Shown: positions 1 through 12,297, counted from the stretch's first letter. The stretch: 64,000 nucleotides of DNA from Gonatopus flavifemur (GCA_018340375.1 JAFFJZ010000045.1:1674001-1738000); one strand, 5' to 3'. Notes: a model not told the origin generated them from the letters alone. Made by a program: numbers and translations.

Positions 1-75
1 GCCATCTTGGATCCGCCATCTTTAATTTGGGATTTGACTCCAGATTCGGACCCAGCACCCTCGAAAACCCTCAGG
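1..75. repeat. Partial unit of a ~116-120-bp satellite
   Basis: The window opens inside a unit that begins with the words GCCATCTTGGATCC and continues through a 'gactccagattcggac' block and a 'ctcgaaaaccctcag' block. The same order of words occurs in the arrays at 12780-13815 and 59480-60940. The unit is cut by the window edge, so its copy number here is unknown. Confidence 0.55.
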
Positions 76-150
76 ACTCATGTTTCATAATAATTCATCG
101 ATTCAAACCAAGTGACGAATATTCGAAGACTGCGGAGAAAATGACATATA

Positions 151-722
151 CAGGATGACCCAAGTCGGATAGATTATATTTGGGCAGCACATTCTGCAGC
201 CAGAGTGCAACAACTTTTGTATTTGGCATACTTTTTTTTTAGGCCCAGTTTTCGAGATATAAGCATTTTTAGATTTTTTTTCAAATTCAAATCACTCAAA
301 AACACGATATGCTACGTACTTGGGCTTGAGACCATTCGCTAAGTTGGAAAACGACGGATCCCTGGGAAAAAATTTCAACTATACCATCATTGTTTGTTCC
401 GGAGCTATAGCGATTTGAAATTTTTGAGCTTCTAGCCAATCACCGTTCAGCAACTTTAAATCGTTATGGCTCCGGAACAAACAATGATAGGATGGTTAAA
501 TTTTTTTCCAGAGATCCGCTGTTTTCCAACTCAGCCAATGGTTCTAACCTCAAGTACGTAGCATATCGTGCTTTTGAGTGATTTGGATTTGGAAAAAAAT
601 CTGAAAATGCTTATATCTCGAAACCTAAGCCTCAAAAAAGGTTTGGCCAAACACAAAAGTTGTTGCATTTTGGCTGCAGAATATGCTCCCCAAATATAAT
701 CTATCCGACTTGGGTCACCCTG
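151..722. mobile_element. Foldback element (572 bp), copy 1
   Basis: Two arms of about 280 bp are imperfect inverted copies of each other, meeting near 436. The ends read CAGGATGACCC and GGGTCACCCTG, and TATA lies on both sides. No coding region is visible. A second copy of nearly identical length lies at 55334-55904 and shares the central words 'ggagctayagcgatttgaa' and the AT-rich arms, so this is a dispersed foldback or MITE-like family. Which autonomous element mobilised it is not visible here. Confidence 0.85.
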
Positions 723-732
723 TATATATATA

Positions 733-1380
733 GGGCATTCCACGTCAGATCGGCCGAAGAAAAACTGACATGCTTCCGATTTAGACCAAATTTGGTGGGG
801 TCGAATCGGTGCTCGAACAAAGACAAAACCCCGCATATTAGCCTTTTTCATGCAGTTGTATGGATTTTACAGTACAAACAAACAAAAATCACATTTTTAC
901 TCATTTCCTATTATCTCAATGAGGAGATAGGATAAAATTCTGGAAAAATTCACACATCTGCTCAACTGAATTCTCTTTTTGGAGAAATTTTTGAAAAATT
1001 TTTTTTCCCAAAATTTGGTGGAAAAAAAATTATTTCTCTCAAAAAAGTCAATTTATCTCGAAAGGCCCGGTCTTCGATTCTTTTGAAAAGAATATATGGA
1101 CTAGCTGCATTCTTCACGAACATTTTTCATTTTTGAAATTCAAGGAGCCTTCAAAATTGTGGACGTTATAAACGTTTTAGTGAAGCAACTCGCGTTATGG
1201 CATGATTGTACGCGAGACTGAAATTTCACAGTGCGAGGAAATTATACAATTTTTGGCTTGATTGTCGATAATCATTTGCAACCATTTTTCCTCAGTTTGT
1301 TATCGTGTAAATGATCATTTAAGGATATCCCAATAGAATTTTATAACTACCAAGTACGTTATTGACACAAATGTGAGTTG
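733..1380. repeat. Left terminal inverted repeat of transposon I
   Basis: Reverse complement of 4880-5524, with scattered mismatches. Shared blocks include 'cgaaaggcccggtcttcg', 'gcaactcgcgttatggcat' and 'cagtgcgaggaaattata'. Its inner border runs into the inverted coding fragment without a spacer. Confidence 0.85.
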
Positions 1381-1885
1381 CAATAAAGAAGTCTTTTCTG
1401 GGTTTTCTCTTTGAAGCCATCACTATTTTTAATCAAGACATGATATGTCATTCCTGGGTGTTCTCTTGAGTTTTGCTCACATCGATGAAACTGCTTTATT
1501 GCAGCGATCGTTTCATTTGGGAGTCCTTTTCCGGTTTGTGCATCAGGCACAGAAAGTACTCCCTTTTCATCTCTCAATTTTATCGCTTGATTGACCATGT
1601 ATTCAGAGCAGTTGAATCGTTTGATTATATCAGTAAATTTGAACAAAGATGTTGAAATTCGGAACTTATCGTCTCTAAAAAGGTCACAGTGTATTTCATT
1701 AATCAAATCATCGAATCACAAGTGGCCGTACGTACATAATTAAGGGAAGTATTGGGATTCGATACATTTCCATTTTATGTAATTATCGTTCAACAATATT
1801 TGAAGTTTTCAACTTTGAAATATCACCGGAATGTATTTTTGGCCTGGAACTTTTCTTGGTATGTGGTCATGACGTCTTCGTGCAT
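1359..1885 (-). pseudogene. Inverted partial copy of transposon I transposase (middle of N-terminal half)
   Basis: On the minus strand this segment matches 2970-3490 of the plus-strand gene, including the exon 3 end, the intron and the start of exon 4. A 115-residue frame (1359-1706) contains the words KRFNCS, MVNQAIKLR and VPDAQTGKGLP. The paralogous words on the + strand are KRFNCS, MVNQAMKLR and PDAQTGKGLP. This copy keeps the frame open where the + copy is shifted near 3303. It lacks everything after the match, so it encodes no catalytic domain. It joins the left terminal repeat directly, which is consistent with an inverted element copy that lost its DDE region. Confidence 0.8.
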
Positions 1886-2140
1886 TTAAAATGTTTCACT
1901 CGGCTGCGATGCGATCAACTTCAGTTTCTTTAGATAACTATCAACTTGTATTCGGCTGATTTCAATTGTTGTTACGCGTTATTCGTATGTCGATGCGACT
2001 GAGGTTAGTCTGTTTAGATCACAATCAATTTTTTTCCGGCTGATGTTTGTTCTTGTTCCAAAGTTGTGTGGAAACCTTTGAATTTCCATAGCGGATTTTC
2101 GATTAGTATTCAAATTGTTCGACTTTACTTATGAATCGGT

Positions 2141-4889
2141 ATGAGTCCGCCAAAGAAAAAGCTTTGCTGGAATCCATTCGGAACCTGCAGTGGCCGTAAG
2201 TTCTCGTATATCAGTAGTCTTTTTTTACGCCTTCAAGTTCCCAATTGTTGAGTACTGCTCTTTTGCATTATTGACGTAGCACTTTTTAGCTCGCTCCACT
2301 ATTGTTGTGATCTCTTTCCTTTTTTGTAGGTAATGTAAAATACTTGAGAAGATTTTCGGAAGAAAATCAACAGAAACTGAATCAGTACCTGATAATGCAG
2401 TAGTTTGCACCAGATGTAGGATGAAAATTGATAGGGTCCAACCAGAACAAGCCCCCCAATCACACTTAGAATTATGCTCGTCGGACAACGACGATAAAAC
2501 AGAAGAATTCACAGAACAGAGTGTACGTAAACAAAAACTCGATACTGCACTTGCTGCTTTAGATGAGAGCCGAATTGGCGATAGCAAGTATGTAAATGCA
2601 TTACATTTTTTATTCCATTGAAAAACTCTTCTTATACACGGGGAGATTTATATGATTAATGTACCTAAAAGGTCTCAACCAAATATTTTTAGAGGAATGA
2701 ATCAACTCCGAGTTTTTGATTGAATCAATCAAATTTTCAGTAGATCCCATTAGGAATGTTCAGTTGAGACGTTCTAGTTACAGTAACTATATAAATTTCT
2801 CTCAGTATAATCATTACTATCTATTAATAATTTCTTCATCTCGATAGACTTTTAAGAAAAAATATGTGACTGAAAAAGTAGAATCTGCACAAGCAACCAT
2901 CAAGCGAAAATTCGAAGAAATCACAAATGTGAAAATTGCTGTCGATAATGACGATAAAGTGAAAGCTTACGAAGACGTCATGACCACGTACCAAGAAAAG
3001 TTCCAGGCCGAAAATACATCCCGGTAATATTTCAAAGTTGATAACTTCAAATATTGTTGAACGATAATTACATGAAATGGAAATGTATCGGATCCCAATA
3101 CTTTCTTTAAATATGTACGTACGGTCACTTGTGATTCGGTAGTTTGATTAATGAAATAAACTGTGACTATTTCAGAGACGATAAGTTCCGAATTTCAACA
3201 TCTTTGCCATCTTTTTTCGAAGTCACTGATATAACAAAACGATTTAACTGCTCTAAATACATGGTCAATCAAGCGATGAAATTGAGAGAAGAAAAGAGTC
3301 CTCTCTGTGCCTGACGCACAAACCGGAAAAGGACTCCCAGATGAAACGATCGCTGCAATAAAGCAGTTTCATCTATGTGAGCAAAACTCAAGAGAACTCC
3401 CGGGAATGAAAGATCATGTCTGGATTGAAAATAGTGATGGCTTCAAAGAAAAACCCCAGAAAAGACTTCTTCATTGCAACTCACAAGAATTATACCAGTG
3501 CTTCAAATTTGAGTTTCCGGATTCGCAAGTTGGATTTTCCAAATTTGCTGAACTTCGGCCAACCGAATGCATTTTGGTAGGGGCTGGTGGAACTCACACT
3601 GTATGCGTTCGCATTATCCATCAAAATGTTAAACTGATGATCGAAGGTAAATTATACATACTTTTTAACAGCGGGAACTTCGAATTACTTCTGAGCAACA
3701 TTCTACTAAAAAATTCATTTACAGGTTGCAATTTGAGTCAATTGACTGAAACTTGGGACATTCCAATTCATGGGAAAAACGCATACAAATTGCTCCTTCA
3801 ATACTTGGTGTGTTCAGTACCAAGTAGTGAATGTTACGAAGGTCAATGCAAATCGTGCCCGGACAAAAATATTCCATGCAATAAATTGATTGAAACTTTT
3901 GATAATGCAGAAATGGATAAGATTACTCACAAACAATGGATTTCCACCGATAGGTAACTTTTTTCTCACATTGAAACGAAGTTATCAATTCTTGTCATGA
4001 CGTATCTCAATTATTATAATTTGGATTTAGATCCACTTCGAAAATTATAACTGACAATCGTTATTATTATAAATTATAACTTATTTCGTCGCTCGTGGAG
4101 AAATTGACGGAATTCAAATTACATGATTTCGTTGCTACGGAACAATCTCGGCAATTCAAAAATATTAAAGGAAATTTACAACCGGGCGAATTTGTGGTGA
4201 CGCTTGATTTTTCAGAAAACTTCGCATTTGTTGTACAAGAAGCCGTTCAAGGGTTCCATTGGAATAATAATCAAGCGACAGTTCACCCATTCGTCATATA
4301 CTATCATGATATTTCAACTAATAAGATCGAGCATCTATCCTACGTTGGAATATCGGATTGTCTTGAACATGATACTATTGCTGTGTTCATGTTCCAGAAA
4401 AAAATGATCCAGTTTCTGAGAGAAAAGTTTGCAGTTGTTGAAAGAATTATCTATTTTTCCGACGGTGCACCAGAGCAGTATAAAAATAAGAAAAATTTTT
4501 GTAATTTAAGTCATCATAAAAAAGATCTTCAAGTAGAAGCAGAGTGGAACTTCTTCGCTACTGCTCACGGGAAAGGAGCTTGCGATGGTGTTGGTGGTAC
4601 ATTAAAACGTCTAGCAAGACGATACTGCCTACAGAGAGGGACAAGAAATGAGATTCTAACAGTTGCAAAACTATATGATTGGGCTTCAAATAGTTTAAAA
4701 AATTGTCATCTATACTTTTGTTCTCAGGGCGACTACAAAGTTGCAACTGAGTATTTGAAAACCAGGCATGAAAAGTGCAAAACAGTGAAAGGAACACTTT
4801 CGTTCCGCAACGCATCCCCGATTCGTGAAAATGTTGTTGCATTCGAGACTACTTCGAATGATGTAAAATCAACAATGAAGAAATTGTAA
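2141..4889 (+). CDS. Transposase of unassigned RNase H-like (DDD-type) family, six exons, broken
   Basis: The likely exons are 2141-2195, 2330-2587, 2848-3023, 3176-3646, 3725-3953 and 4031-4889; each junction has GT/AG borders and joins homologous frames. The N-terminus has a C-x-NPF word and a CTRCR zinc-like motif. A middle part follows, with KRFNCS and QTGKGLP. The C-terminal half carries the candidate catalytic residues in LDFSEN (D at 4206), FSDGAPEQYKN (D at 4461) and ATAHGKGACDG (D at 4584). Transposon II encodes a paralog with the same motifs. The gene is probably dead: there are frame shifts near 2390 and 3303 and a stop early in exon 6, with an open frame only from 4095. The family resembles widespread unannotated insect and cnidarian proteins; the catalytic assignment is my inference from motif spacing. 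Confidence 0.8.
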
Positions 4890-5524
4890 CTTCAACATTT
4901 GTGTAAATAACGTATTTGGTGGTCATAAAATTTTATTGGTATATCCTCAAATAATAATTTACACAATAACAAACTAAGAAAAAATGAGTGCAAAATGATT
5001 ATCGACAACCAAGCGAAAAATTATATAATTTCCTCGCACTGTGAAATTTCAGTCTCGGGCAAAATCATGCCATAACGCGAGTTGCTTCACTGAATCGTTC
5101 ATGACTTCCACAATTTTGAAGGCTCCTTGAATTTCAAAAATTAAAAATGTTCGTGAAGAATGCAGCTACAACATATATTCTTCTCGAAAAAATCGAAGAC
5201 CGGGCCTTTCGAGATAAATTGACTTTTTTGAGAGAAATAATTTTTTTTCCAAAAAATTTTGGGAAAAAAAATTTTTCCGAAAAGAGAATTTAGTTGAGCA
5301 GATGTGTGGATCTTTCCAGAATTTCACCTCATCTCCCTGTTGAGATAATCGAAAATGAATGAGAATGTGATTTTTTTGTTTGTACTGTAAAATCCATAAA
5401 ACTGCATGGAAGAGGCTAATATTTGGGGTTTTGTCTTTGTTCGAGCACCTCTTTGACCCCACCAAATTTGGTCTAAATCAGAGACATGTCACTTCTTTTT
5501 CGGCCGATCTGACGTGGAATGCCC
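4880..5524. repeat. Right terminal inverted repeat of transposon I
   Basis: Inverted partner of 733-1380. It begins at the transposase stop codon, so the 3' untranslated region and the repeat overlap, and ends with GAATGCCC against the TA tract. Confidence 0.85.
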
Positions 5525-5554
5525 CATATATATATATATATATATATATATAGG
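5525..5554. repeat. (TA)n microsatellite between transposons I and II
   Basis: A run of alternating A and T separates the right end of transposon I from the left end of transposon II. It is likely the shared target tract rather than part of either element. Confidence 0.9.
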
Positions 5555-5766
5555 GGGCATCCTTTGTCAAATGAGCCGCCCCCACTGCGCATTTCAATTT
5601 TTGAGATAAAAAATGTTTGATGGACTTGAAATTTTCGTTGAAATGTCTACTTTTCAATGCCGTACGGTACTTTTCGAACATGGCGACTATTTAACCAATA
5701 TGGCGGTGGTAACGGAAAGGGAGCGTGATGATGATGATCAAAACCGGTCATAAAACTATGATACAC

Positions 5767-8700
5767 ATCATCATCATCATGAAGTAATCAGTCTTACGAC
5801 TGGTTTGATGAAACCCTCCACCCCTGTCTATTATCCGCCAAACGTTTGATTTCTACACATCTACAACATCCCTTGTCTTGTACGATTTGCTTCATATAAC
5901 CTGCTCTAGGTCTACCTTTACCAGTTTTACCATTCATTTTCCCTTTCAATATTGTTTTCAATAAACTCTCATGCCGTAATGTGTGTCCTATAAGATTGCT
6001 TCTCCTTTCCACGATGTGTTTCAGAAGATTTCTTTCTCCATTTATCTGCTCGAGTACTTCTTCATTTTTGACTTTGTCTATCCATTTTATTCTGAGCATC
6101 CTCCTATAACGTCACATTTCAGAAGCTTCAAGTCTTTGTTGATCAGTTTTACCCATTGTCCAAGTTTCGCAACCATATAATGCTGTGCTCCAAACGTAAC
6201 TTTTCAAGAATTTCTTCCTTACTTCCAAGCTTATATTTTTTGAGCATAATAAATGTTTCTTTTGGTAAAAAGCCTGTTTCCTTTGTGCTATTCTTGCTCT
6301 TATATCTCTTTCGCTTTTGCCGTTTTCTGTAATTATGCTTCCTAGATATTTGAATTCTTTCACCTGTTCAATTGTCTCGGTATCTATTTTGATTTTCGTT
6401 CTTCTAGCTGTTTTCGCTGCTGTACACATCATGAATTTCGTTTTGTCTTTATTTATATTCATACAATAGTTTTCCAATGATATTGTCCTCATAGTGTTGA
6501 GAATATTTTCTAACTCAGTACTACTCGTGGCGAGTGTAGCTATGTCATCCGCGAATCTCAACATACTTATATTTTCTCCCTGAATCTGTAATTTCGATTG
6601 AATTTCCTCCTTCACTTCGTTCATTGCTCCTTCTATATATAAATTGAAAATCAGTGGCGATAATGAGCATCCTTGTCTCACCCCTCTTCTTATTTGTGCT
6701 TCCCCTTCCTGACCCTCTATGTCTATTATTGCACTTTGATCCTCATATAATTCGTATATTATTCTCCTATCTTTATAATTTATTTCCACCTTCTTCAGGA
6801 TCGCAAACATCTTCTCCCAGTCCACATTATCGAAAGCCTTTTGTATATCTACAAAACCTATGTACACAGATTTCTTCAGCGCTATCCTTTTCTAAAATCA
6901 AACTGATCTTCTGCCAATCTCCTCTCTACTCTATTTTCCATCCTCCTGTATATAATTTTGGTCAGTATTTTCGAAGCATGTGAAGTTAAACTGATCGTTC
7001 TGTAGTTCTCGCATTTGTCTGTCCTCTGTTTTTTCGGGATAGCAACAAATTTATTCTTTTGGAAATCTTCCGGTACTTCTCCTTTTTCGTACATATCTCT
7101 AATCAATTCAAACAGTGCGTCACGAGTTCCTTCACTGGAGGCTTTTATAAGGTCCGCACTCATGCCATCTATGCCTGGCGCTTTATTATTTTTCAATTCT
7201 TTCAAAAACTCGTCGAATTCTGATCTCAATATCGAATCTCCCAATTCTTCCTCATCTACATCCTCCTCCTTCTCTGAAAGTGCTATATCATCGTTTCCTC
7301 TATACAAGTCTTCCAAATGATTGATCCACTGCTCCATTTTCTCTTCCGTTCTTATCAATTGTCGTCCTAGAGAGTTTCTAATCTTATTGCTTCTAGATTT
7401 CATTTGTCCGAAAAATCTTTTAATAATCCTATATGCTTCATCTATTTTTCCTAAATGCAATCTTATTTCTATTTCCTGACATTTCTCTTCTAACCACTGT
7501 TCTTTTGCTTTCCTTGATTCTCTTATTATTTTATTTCTCAATGATTTGTATCGTTGCTGGCCTTCTTGGCTATCATTATTCTTGTATTTTCTTCTTTCAT
7601 TTATCAATTCTAAAATTTCTCCCGTTATCCATGGGTTTTTAGCTTCTACTCCATCATTCTTCAAAATCTTATCCGCACATTCTCTTATATTCCCCTTCAT
7701 CTTTGTCCATCTCCTCTCTATTCCCAAGTCTTTCTCTTTTTGATCTCCCAATTTTTCATCCAACATCTTCTCGAATGCCTCATGTGTTTGTTTTTGCTTG
7801 AGGTTCTTCAAATTCCATCTTTTCTGCATTTTCCTTTTCTTCTTCAGAGATTTGAATTTCAGAGAACATTTCATCATCAACATATTATGATCACTATCTA
7901 TATCTGCACCGGGATAAGTTTTACAGTTTTTCACTTGGTTTCTAAATCTTTGTTTCACTAATATGTAATCGATTTGGTATCTTGCTGTATCTCCTGGCAT
8001 TTTCTAAGTGTAGATTCTTCTTGGATGATTTTCGAATAAAGTGTTTGTGATAACCATCTTATGATTTTCACAAAATTCGAACAAACGTTGTCCTCTATCG
8101 TTCCTCCTCCCTAACGCAAAATCTCTTATCATGTTGTCCTCTTTCCCTTATCCTACTATTCCAATCCCCTATCACTATCAAATTCTCTTCTCCCTTCACA
8201 TATTCTATCACTCCTTCTATTTCTTCGTACGTTTTTTCAATATCTCCCTCCGAATATGCAGATGTGGGCATGTATACTTGGACTATGACTGTGTCTACCG
8301 GTTTTGTTCTGATTCTAATCATCATCACACGTTAATTATGTTGCAAATAATTTTCTATTCTATTTCCTACTCTTTTGTGCATTACAATTCCTACACCTGC
8401 TTGACCGTTCTTTGATCCTGTATGAATTATTCCAAAAACCCCCATCCAGGAATCGCTAATCCCCATTACGTCTATATTCAACCTATTCATTTCTAATTTC
8501 AAATTTTCTAATTTTCCCGCTTGCCTCAGTGATCTAACATTTCACGCTCCGACTCGAAGAATGTTGTTCCTTTTCCCTATCCTATTCTTCGGTTTTCGTT
8601 CTTTGCTGATGAAGCTTCCTCGAGCAGCCTCCACCCGGAGATCCGAACGGGAGACTAGTTTACCTACAGAATATTTTACCCGAAAGAGCGCCATCATGTA

Positions 8701-9051
8701 TTTATTAATTTGTTCGTTTGTTTTTGTTACATAATATTCAAGGTTAGGGAAAGGTTTCATTTCCTCGGAAAGTATTGAAACATGTCAGGGAAGGTAGTTT
8801 CTCCTTGCTTCCCTTCCGTTTTTGCCGATGTTCCTGGCATTAGGATGATTTCGTTTCTCTCAGTTTGTATTCATTCTCTTGAGTAGTTCATTCCATTCAG
8901 TAAAAAGACCCAACTCTGAGATACTTATCCTCCCCACCACGTAAAGGAGGCAGATACTTCCAGGGATGAATAAAAAGGATATCAAGGACAGGTATCATGA
9001 ATATCCCCCTAGAAGACCCGCAATCATCCACGGGGAGGCTTGCGGGGAGGT
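5767..9051 (-). mobile_element. RTE-type non-LTR retrotransposon, full-length copy 1
   Basis: The element is flanked by a 9-bp duplication, ATGATACAC (5758-5766 and 9052-9060), inside the left repeat of transposon II. On the minus strand it runs from a short 5' region through an endonuclease to a reverse transcriptase. It ends about 13 nt after the stop in an (ATG)n tail, and such a minute 3' region with a trinucleotide tail is typical of RTE elements. Two other copies lie at 46151-47486 and 30426-30815/57224-58130. At 3.28 kb it has the expected RTE length. Confidence 0.88.
5794..8545 (-). pseudogene. RTE endonuclease-reverse transcriptase, broken
   Basis: The endonuclease starts near 8545 with NVRSLRQAGKLENLKLEMN and MGISDSWM, followed by IGDWNSRI (near 8150) and SDHNMLMMK (near 7880). 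The RT fingers (PKKQRTDKCENYRTISLTS) precede motif A in FVDIQKAFDNVDW, motif B in GVRQGCSLSPLIFN and motif C in LRFADDIATLA. The C-terminal part has CETWTMGKTDQQRLEASEM. Damage is clear: frames shift near 8000-8095, about 52 bp are missing near 6895 relative to copy 2 (shifting frame), and a TGA interrupts at about 6110 where copy 2 has a tryptophan codon. It acts, when intact, by target-primed reverse transcription in the nucleus. Confidence 0.88.
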
Positions 9052-9060
9052 ATGATACAC

Positions 9061-9405
9061 GAGGGTTGGATAATTCTGTGGATTGGAACATGCAATTCGA
9101 GCATCTCGGATCAATTGCATCCAGTTGGAATATTGAAATTGCAAAAGGTGGATCCAATATGGCGGCCGGAATTTCAGAATCATTCCGAATTTTCTGAAAC
9201 GTGGGGAAAGGGGGTTTTTGGGGTCGCTGATGACGAATCCGAACTCAGATTCCCGGAATTTCCAATGGTGAATCCAATACGGCGGTCAGAAAATTTCTGA
9301 TTCACTTTAATTTGTGGGAACATTACCATCCTAAGGGTTTTTTGGTCGCTGATCACGAATCCGGACTCAGATTTCCGGAATTGCGAATGGTGAATGCAAT
9401 ACGGT
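9061..9405. repeat. Inner part of left terminal repeat of transposon II
   Basis: Reverse complement of about 13475-13815. It contains ~120-bp units with the words 'ccaatatggcgg' and 'cgctgatcacgaatccgga'. The outer 212 bp of the same repeat lie at 5555-5766, on the far side of the RTE insertion. Confidence 0.85.
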
Positions 9406-9493
9406 GATTATTCTACTGTTCATGTTACTAGTATAAAATCCATCTACTTTCTGAAAAATTGTTTGAGAGTTTTTTTCCCCCCTTGCACTGCTA

Positions 9494-9601
9494 CAGGGTG
9501 TCTACTGACACTGGAGATCCAATGGAATTGACCAATCATTTATATGCCATGAAAAGAATGTCCAATCAAAGAAATCGAAATTTCCAGTAGTAGACACCCT
9601 G
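9494..9601. mobile_element. 108-bp MITE with CAGGGTGTCTACT ends
   Basis: Inverted ends read CAGGGTGTCTACTG and AGTAGACACCCTG. A perfect 5-bp duplication TGCTA lies at 9489-9493 and 9602-9606. The inverted sister sequence at about 10885-10905 lacks the insertion, giving an internal empty site. The superfamily is not determined; it has no coding capacity. Confidence 0.88.
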
Positions 9602-10160
9602 TGCTAGCAGGTAAAATGTCAGCTTTGAACTCCAGTTCCTTCGATTTGATGGCTGAATATTGCGTTGCACCGAATTCTTGGACGATTTTTCTCCCTTCCC
9701 AAGATGACCGCACGATAGTTGAAATTTGTAATTTCAATGGATTGTTGGGTTTCGAGATTGAAGGTTTCTCTTCGGGTTCATCAAGCATTCCTTCCAGTCC
9801 AATTTCCCTGTTCGAGCGCGTGTCATTGACATCTCCGAGTGTCTCATTCTCCAAGTGAGAGTCCATGCTCATCGAACTCTCAATACTTTCAATTCCTCCA
9901 CTCATATCATTTGATCCATTTATCACCTCGTTATCTGGTAATTTGTACGAGGAACCCTTTATTCATACATCCAACACAAATTTGAAAATCCGTACATGAA
10001 TGAGAAAATTCCTGCAACATAATCTCCGATATCTTTCGTAAATTTCTACCACCGTGTCCGGCTCTTTTGAATGAATTTAAGTATCAATTCTTTGGAAGAA
10101 TTGGTGGCATCATGTATTAGGAGATTGGATAAATCAGATGAAAATAAGCGGACAAATGCA
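9602..10160 (-). pseudogene. Inverted N-terminal copy of transposon II transposase
   Basis: Read on the minus strand, this matches 10360-10900 of the + gene. Paired words include GGIESIESSMSMD with NIDGIESSMEMD, and IGLEGMLDE with IELEGMLGE. The match continues past the MITE to 9410-9480, the counterpart of 10905-10980. An open frame of 128 codons (9540-9926) ends inside the MITE. The catalytic half is absent. Together with the + copy it makes a palindrome of about 1.5 kb with a spacer of about 200 bp near 10160-10360. Confidence 0.82.
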
Positions 10161-10380
10161 TGGAATCGATTATTATCAACTGATGCTGTGTTGTCCTGTG
10201 ATCTCTGAACCTAATTTCATCTTGGTTCGTTGTAACGTTAATTGTTTTTCTCGTCTTCTGTTTTGTATTGTTTCACGTTGTCACTTCATGAATGCTCGCG
10301 ACGTTTAAACCTCAAAGTTTTTGTCTCTCAACTATTAGAAGTTCGCATAGTGTCATCCGATTTATTCGATCATCTCACAC

Positions 10381-12297
10381 ATGATGCCGCGTATTATCCG
10401 AACGGACCGATGTGCGAATCCCTTCAAAGAAGCGGGACACATTGGTAGAAGATTACGTAAGATATCGCAGGTTATGTTGCAGAAATTCCCTCACCTATCC
10501 GCGAATTCTAGAATGTGTGATGCATGTATGAAGAAGGGTCCATCGTACAAATTACGAGTTGACAAGGTGGTCGATGAATCGAATGATATCAGTGAAAATA
10601 TTGATGGTATTGAGAGTTCGATGGAAATGGATGTCCCAGTGGAGGATGAGACATACGAAGGTGCTAATTATACACGATCAAACAGAGGAATTGAACTGGA
10701 AGGAATGCTGGGTGAACTCAAGCAGAAATTTTCAACCTTGGAATCCAACAATCCATTGAGATCACAAATTTTGACTATCGCCCCACCACCTTGGAGTGTG
10801 AGAAAAATCGCCCAAGAATTCGATACAACGCGATACTTGGCCAACAAATCGAAGAAATTGAAGTCCAAATCCGGCATTTTACCTGATACCATTGCAAGGG
10901 AGGGAAGATAACTCTCTCAAGCAATTTCACAAAAAGTAGATGGATTTTATACCAGTGACATAAACAGTAGGATGATGCCTGGAAAGAAAGATGTCGTTTC
11001 TGTGAAGATTAATGGAGAGCGAACGTTGGAACAGAAACGTCTCTTACTCGTGGGTTTTGAAGAACTTTACACTATATTCAAACAGTCTCACTCAGAAGAT
11101 AATATCAGCTTTAACGCGTTCGCTAGACTCAGACCAAAGAGTTGCACACTCCCCGGAGTTTGTGGAAAACACTCAGTTTGTGTTTGCACGATACATCAAA
11201 ATGCGAAATTGATGTTGGATGCAATTGATATTCAAAAGCTGACCTTGAATACAGAAAAGCCACTAACGAACTACAAAGACTGCCTCAATGAAATTGTTTG
11301 TGGAAGACCTGGGGCCGATTGCTATCTTGATGCATGTGATGATTGTCCAGGAGTTTCGCAGTTTTCGAAGAAATTAAATGATCTACTAGAGAATTCATTC
11401 ATCACAGACATTCAATGTTCAGTTTGGACGGCAACGGATCGTTCAACTCCATGAACAGAAATCATGAAAATTGATGATTAATTTATACTCGAATTGTGCA
11501 ATAGACTGACAATTCTGAAACCCCATTCATTCTTCTCAAAGCAACAAATTATTTTCATCCAAGAAAGAAAACACAATCTCCGCGATGGCGAAGTACTGGT
11601 GACGTTTGATTTTTCTGAAAACTACGCGTATGTTTGCCAGGATGCTTCACAAGCATTCCATTCCAACAACGATCAATGCACCGTATTTTCTGCCATTTAT
11701 TATCATAAGGAAGGGCCTGTTGTGAAGCACATGAGCTTCATCTTCTTATCTGAAAGTTTGAAACACGACACGTCCGCTGTTTATGCTATTCAGACTTTGT
11801 TAATTCCTAAAATCCAACGAAATGTGAAAAAAGTCAACAAGATTATTTATACCAGTGACGGAGCGAAGCAGCATTTCAAAAATAAATTTCAAATCGCGAA
11901 CTTGATTCAGCAGAAAGGAAATTTCGGTATTGACGCTGAATGGCATTACAGCGCAACTGCTCACGGTAAAGGTGCTTGTGACGGGATTGGTGCTACATTC
12001 AAGAGAGAAGCATATAGAGCGAGTCTGACTGCCAAACCTCAAAATGCCATATTGACGCCCCAAAGACTCTACAGTTGGGCAAAGAGTGATTTCGAAACCA
12101 TAGGCATTATGTACTATCATAAAACATATCACGAGAAGATGAGACAGAAACTCAACAAACGATTCGAGAATGCCCAACCTGTACCTCAGATTCTCAAGAA
12201 CCACGGTTTTCTGATAGGATCCAATAATGAAGTGCTCATCAAGAGGTACTCGAATGATGATAGAAACAGAGTGTGGTGGCCAAATGGACAATCATGA
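10381..12297 (+). pseudogene. Transposon II transposase, single frame with three stops
   Basis: One reading frame runs the whole length without introns, but TAA (10909), TGA (11452) and TAA (11479) interrupt it. The N-terminus has RCANPF and a CDACMKK zinc-like word, matching C-x-NPF and CTRCR of transposon I. The middle has HSVCVCTIHQNAKLM. The catalytic half has FDFSENYAYV (D at 11608), TSDGAKQHFKN (D at 11857) and ATAHGKGACDG (D at 11980), followed by GATFKRE. Stops two and three fall where transposon I has an intron, so a short intron cannot be excluded there. The catalytic half is uninterrupted from 11494. Confidence 0.8.

Larger units (their letters stand above)
733..5524 (+). mobile_element. 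Transposon I, DNA transposon with long inverted ends
   Basis: The outer about 650 bp at each end (733-1380 and 4880-5524) are inverted copies, starting GGGCATTCCACGTCAGATC. Both ends abut TA microsatellite sequence, so the element sits in a (TA)n tract. Between them lies a six-exon transposase gene (2141-4889) on + and, on the left, an inverted partial copy of that gene (1380-1885). The end motif is shared with transposon II (GGGCATTCTTCGTCAGATC), which places them in one family. I cannot match it to a named superfamily. Confidence 0.88.

Noticed and set aside
4558..4842. Minus-strand frame inside the transposon I transposase
   Set aside because: It is the shadow of a conserved + frame with catalytic motifs.
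7015..8415. Plus-strand hydrophobic frames
   Set aside because: They are antisense to the RTE endonuclease and RT; the Phe/Leu-rich look results from purine-rich coding on the other strand.
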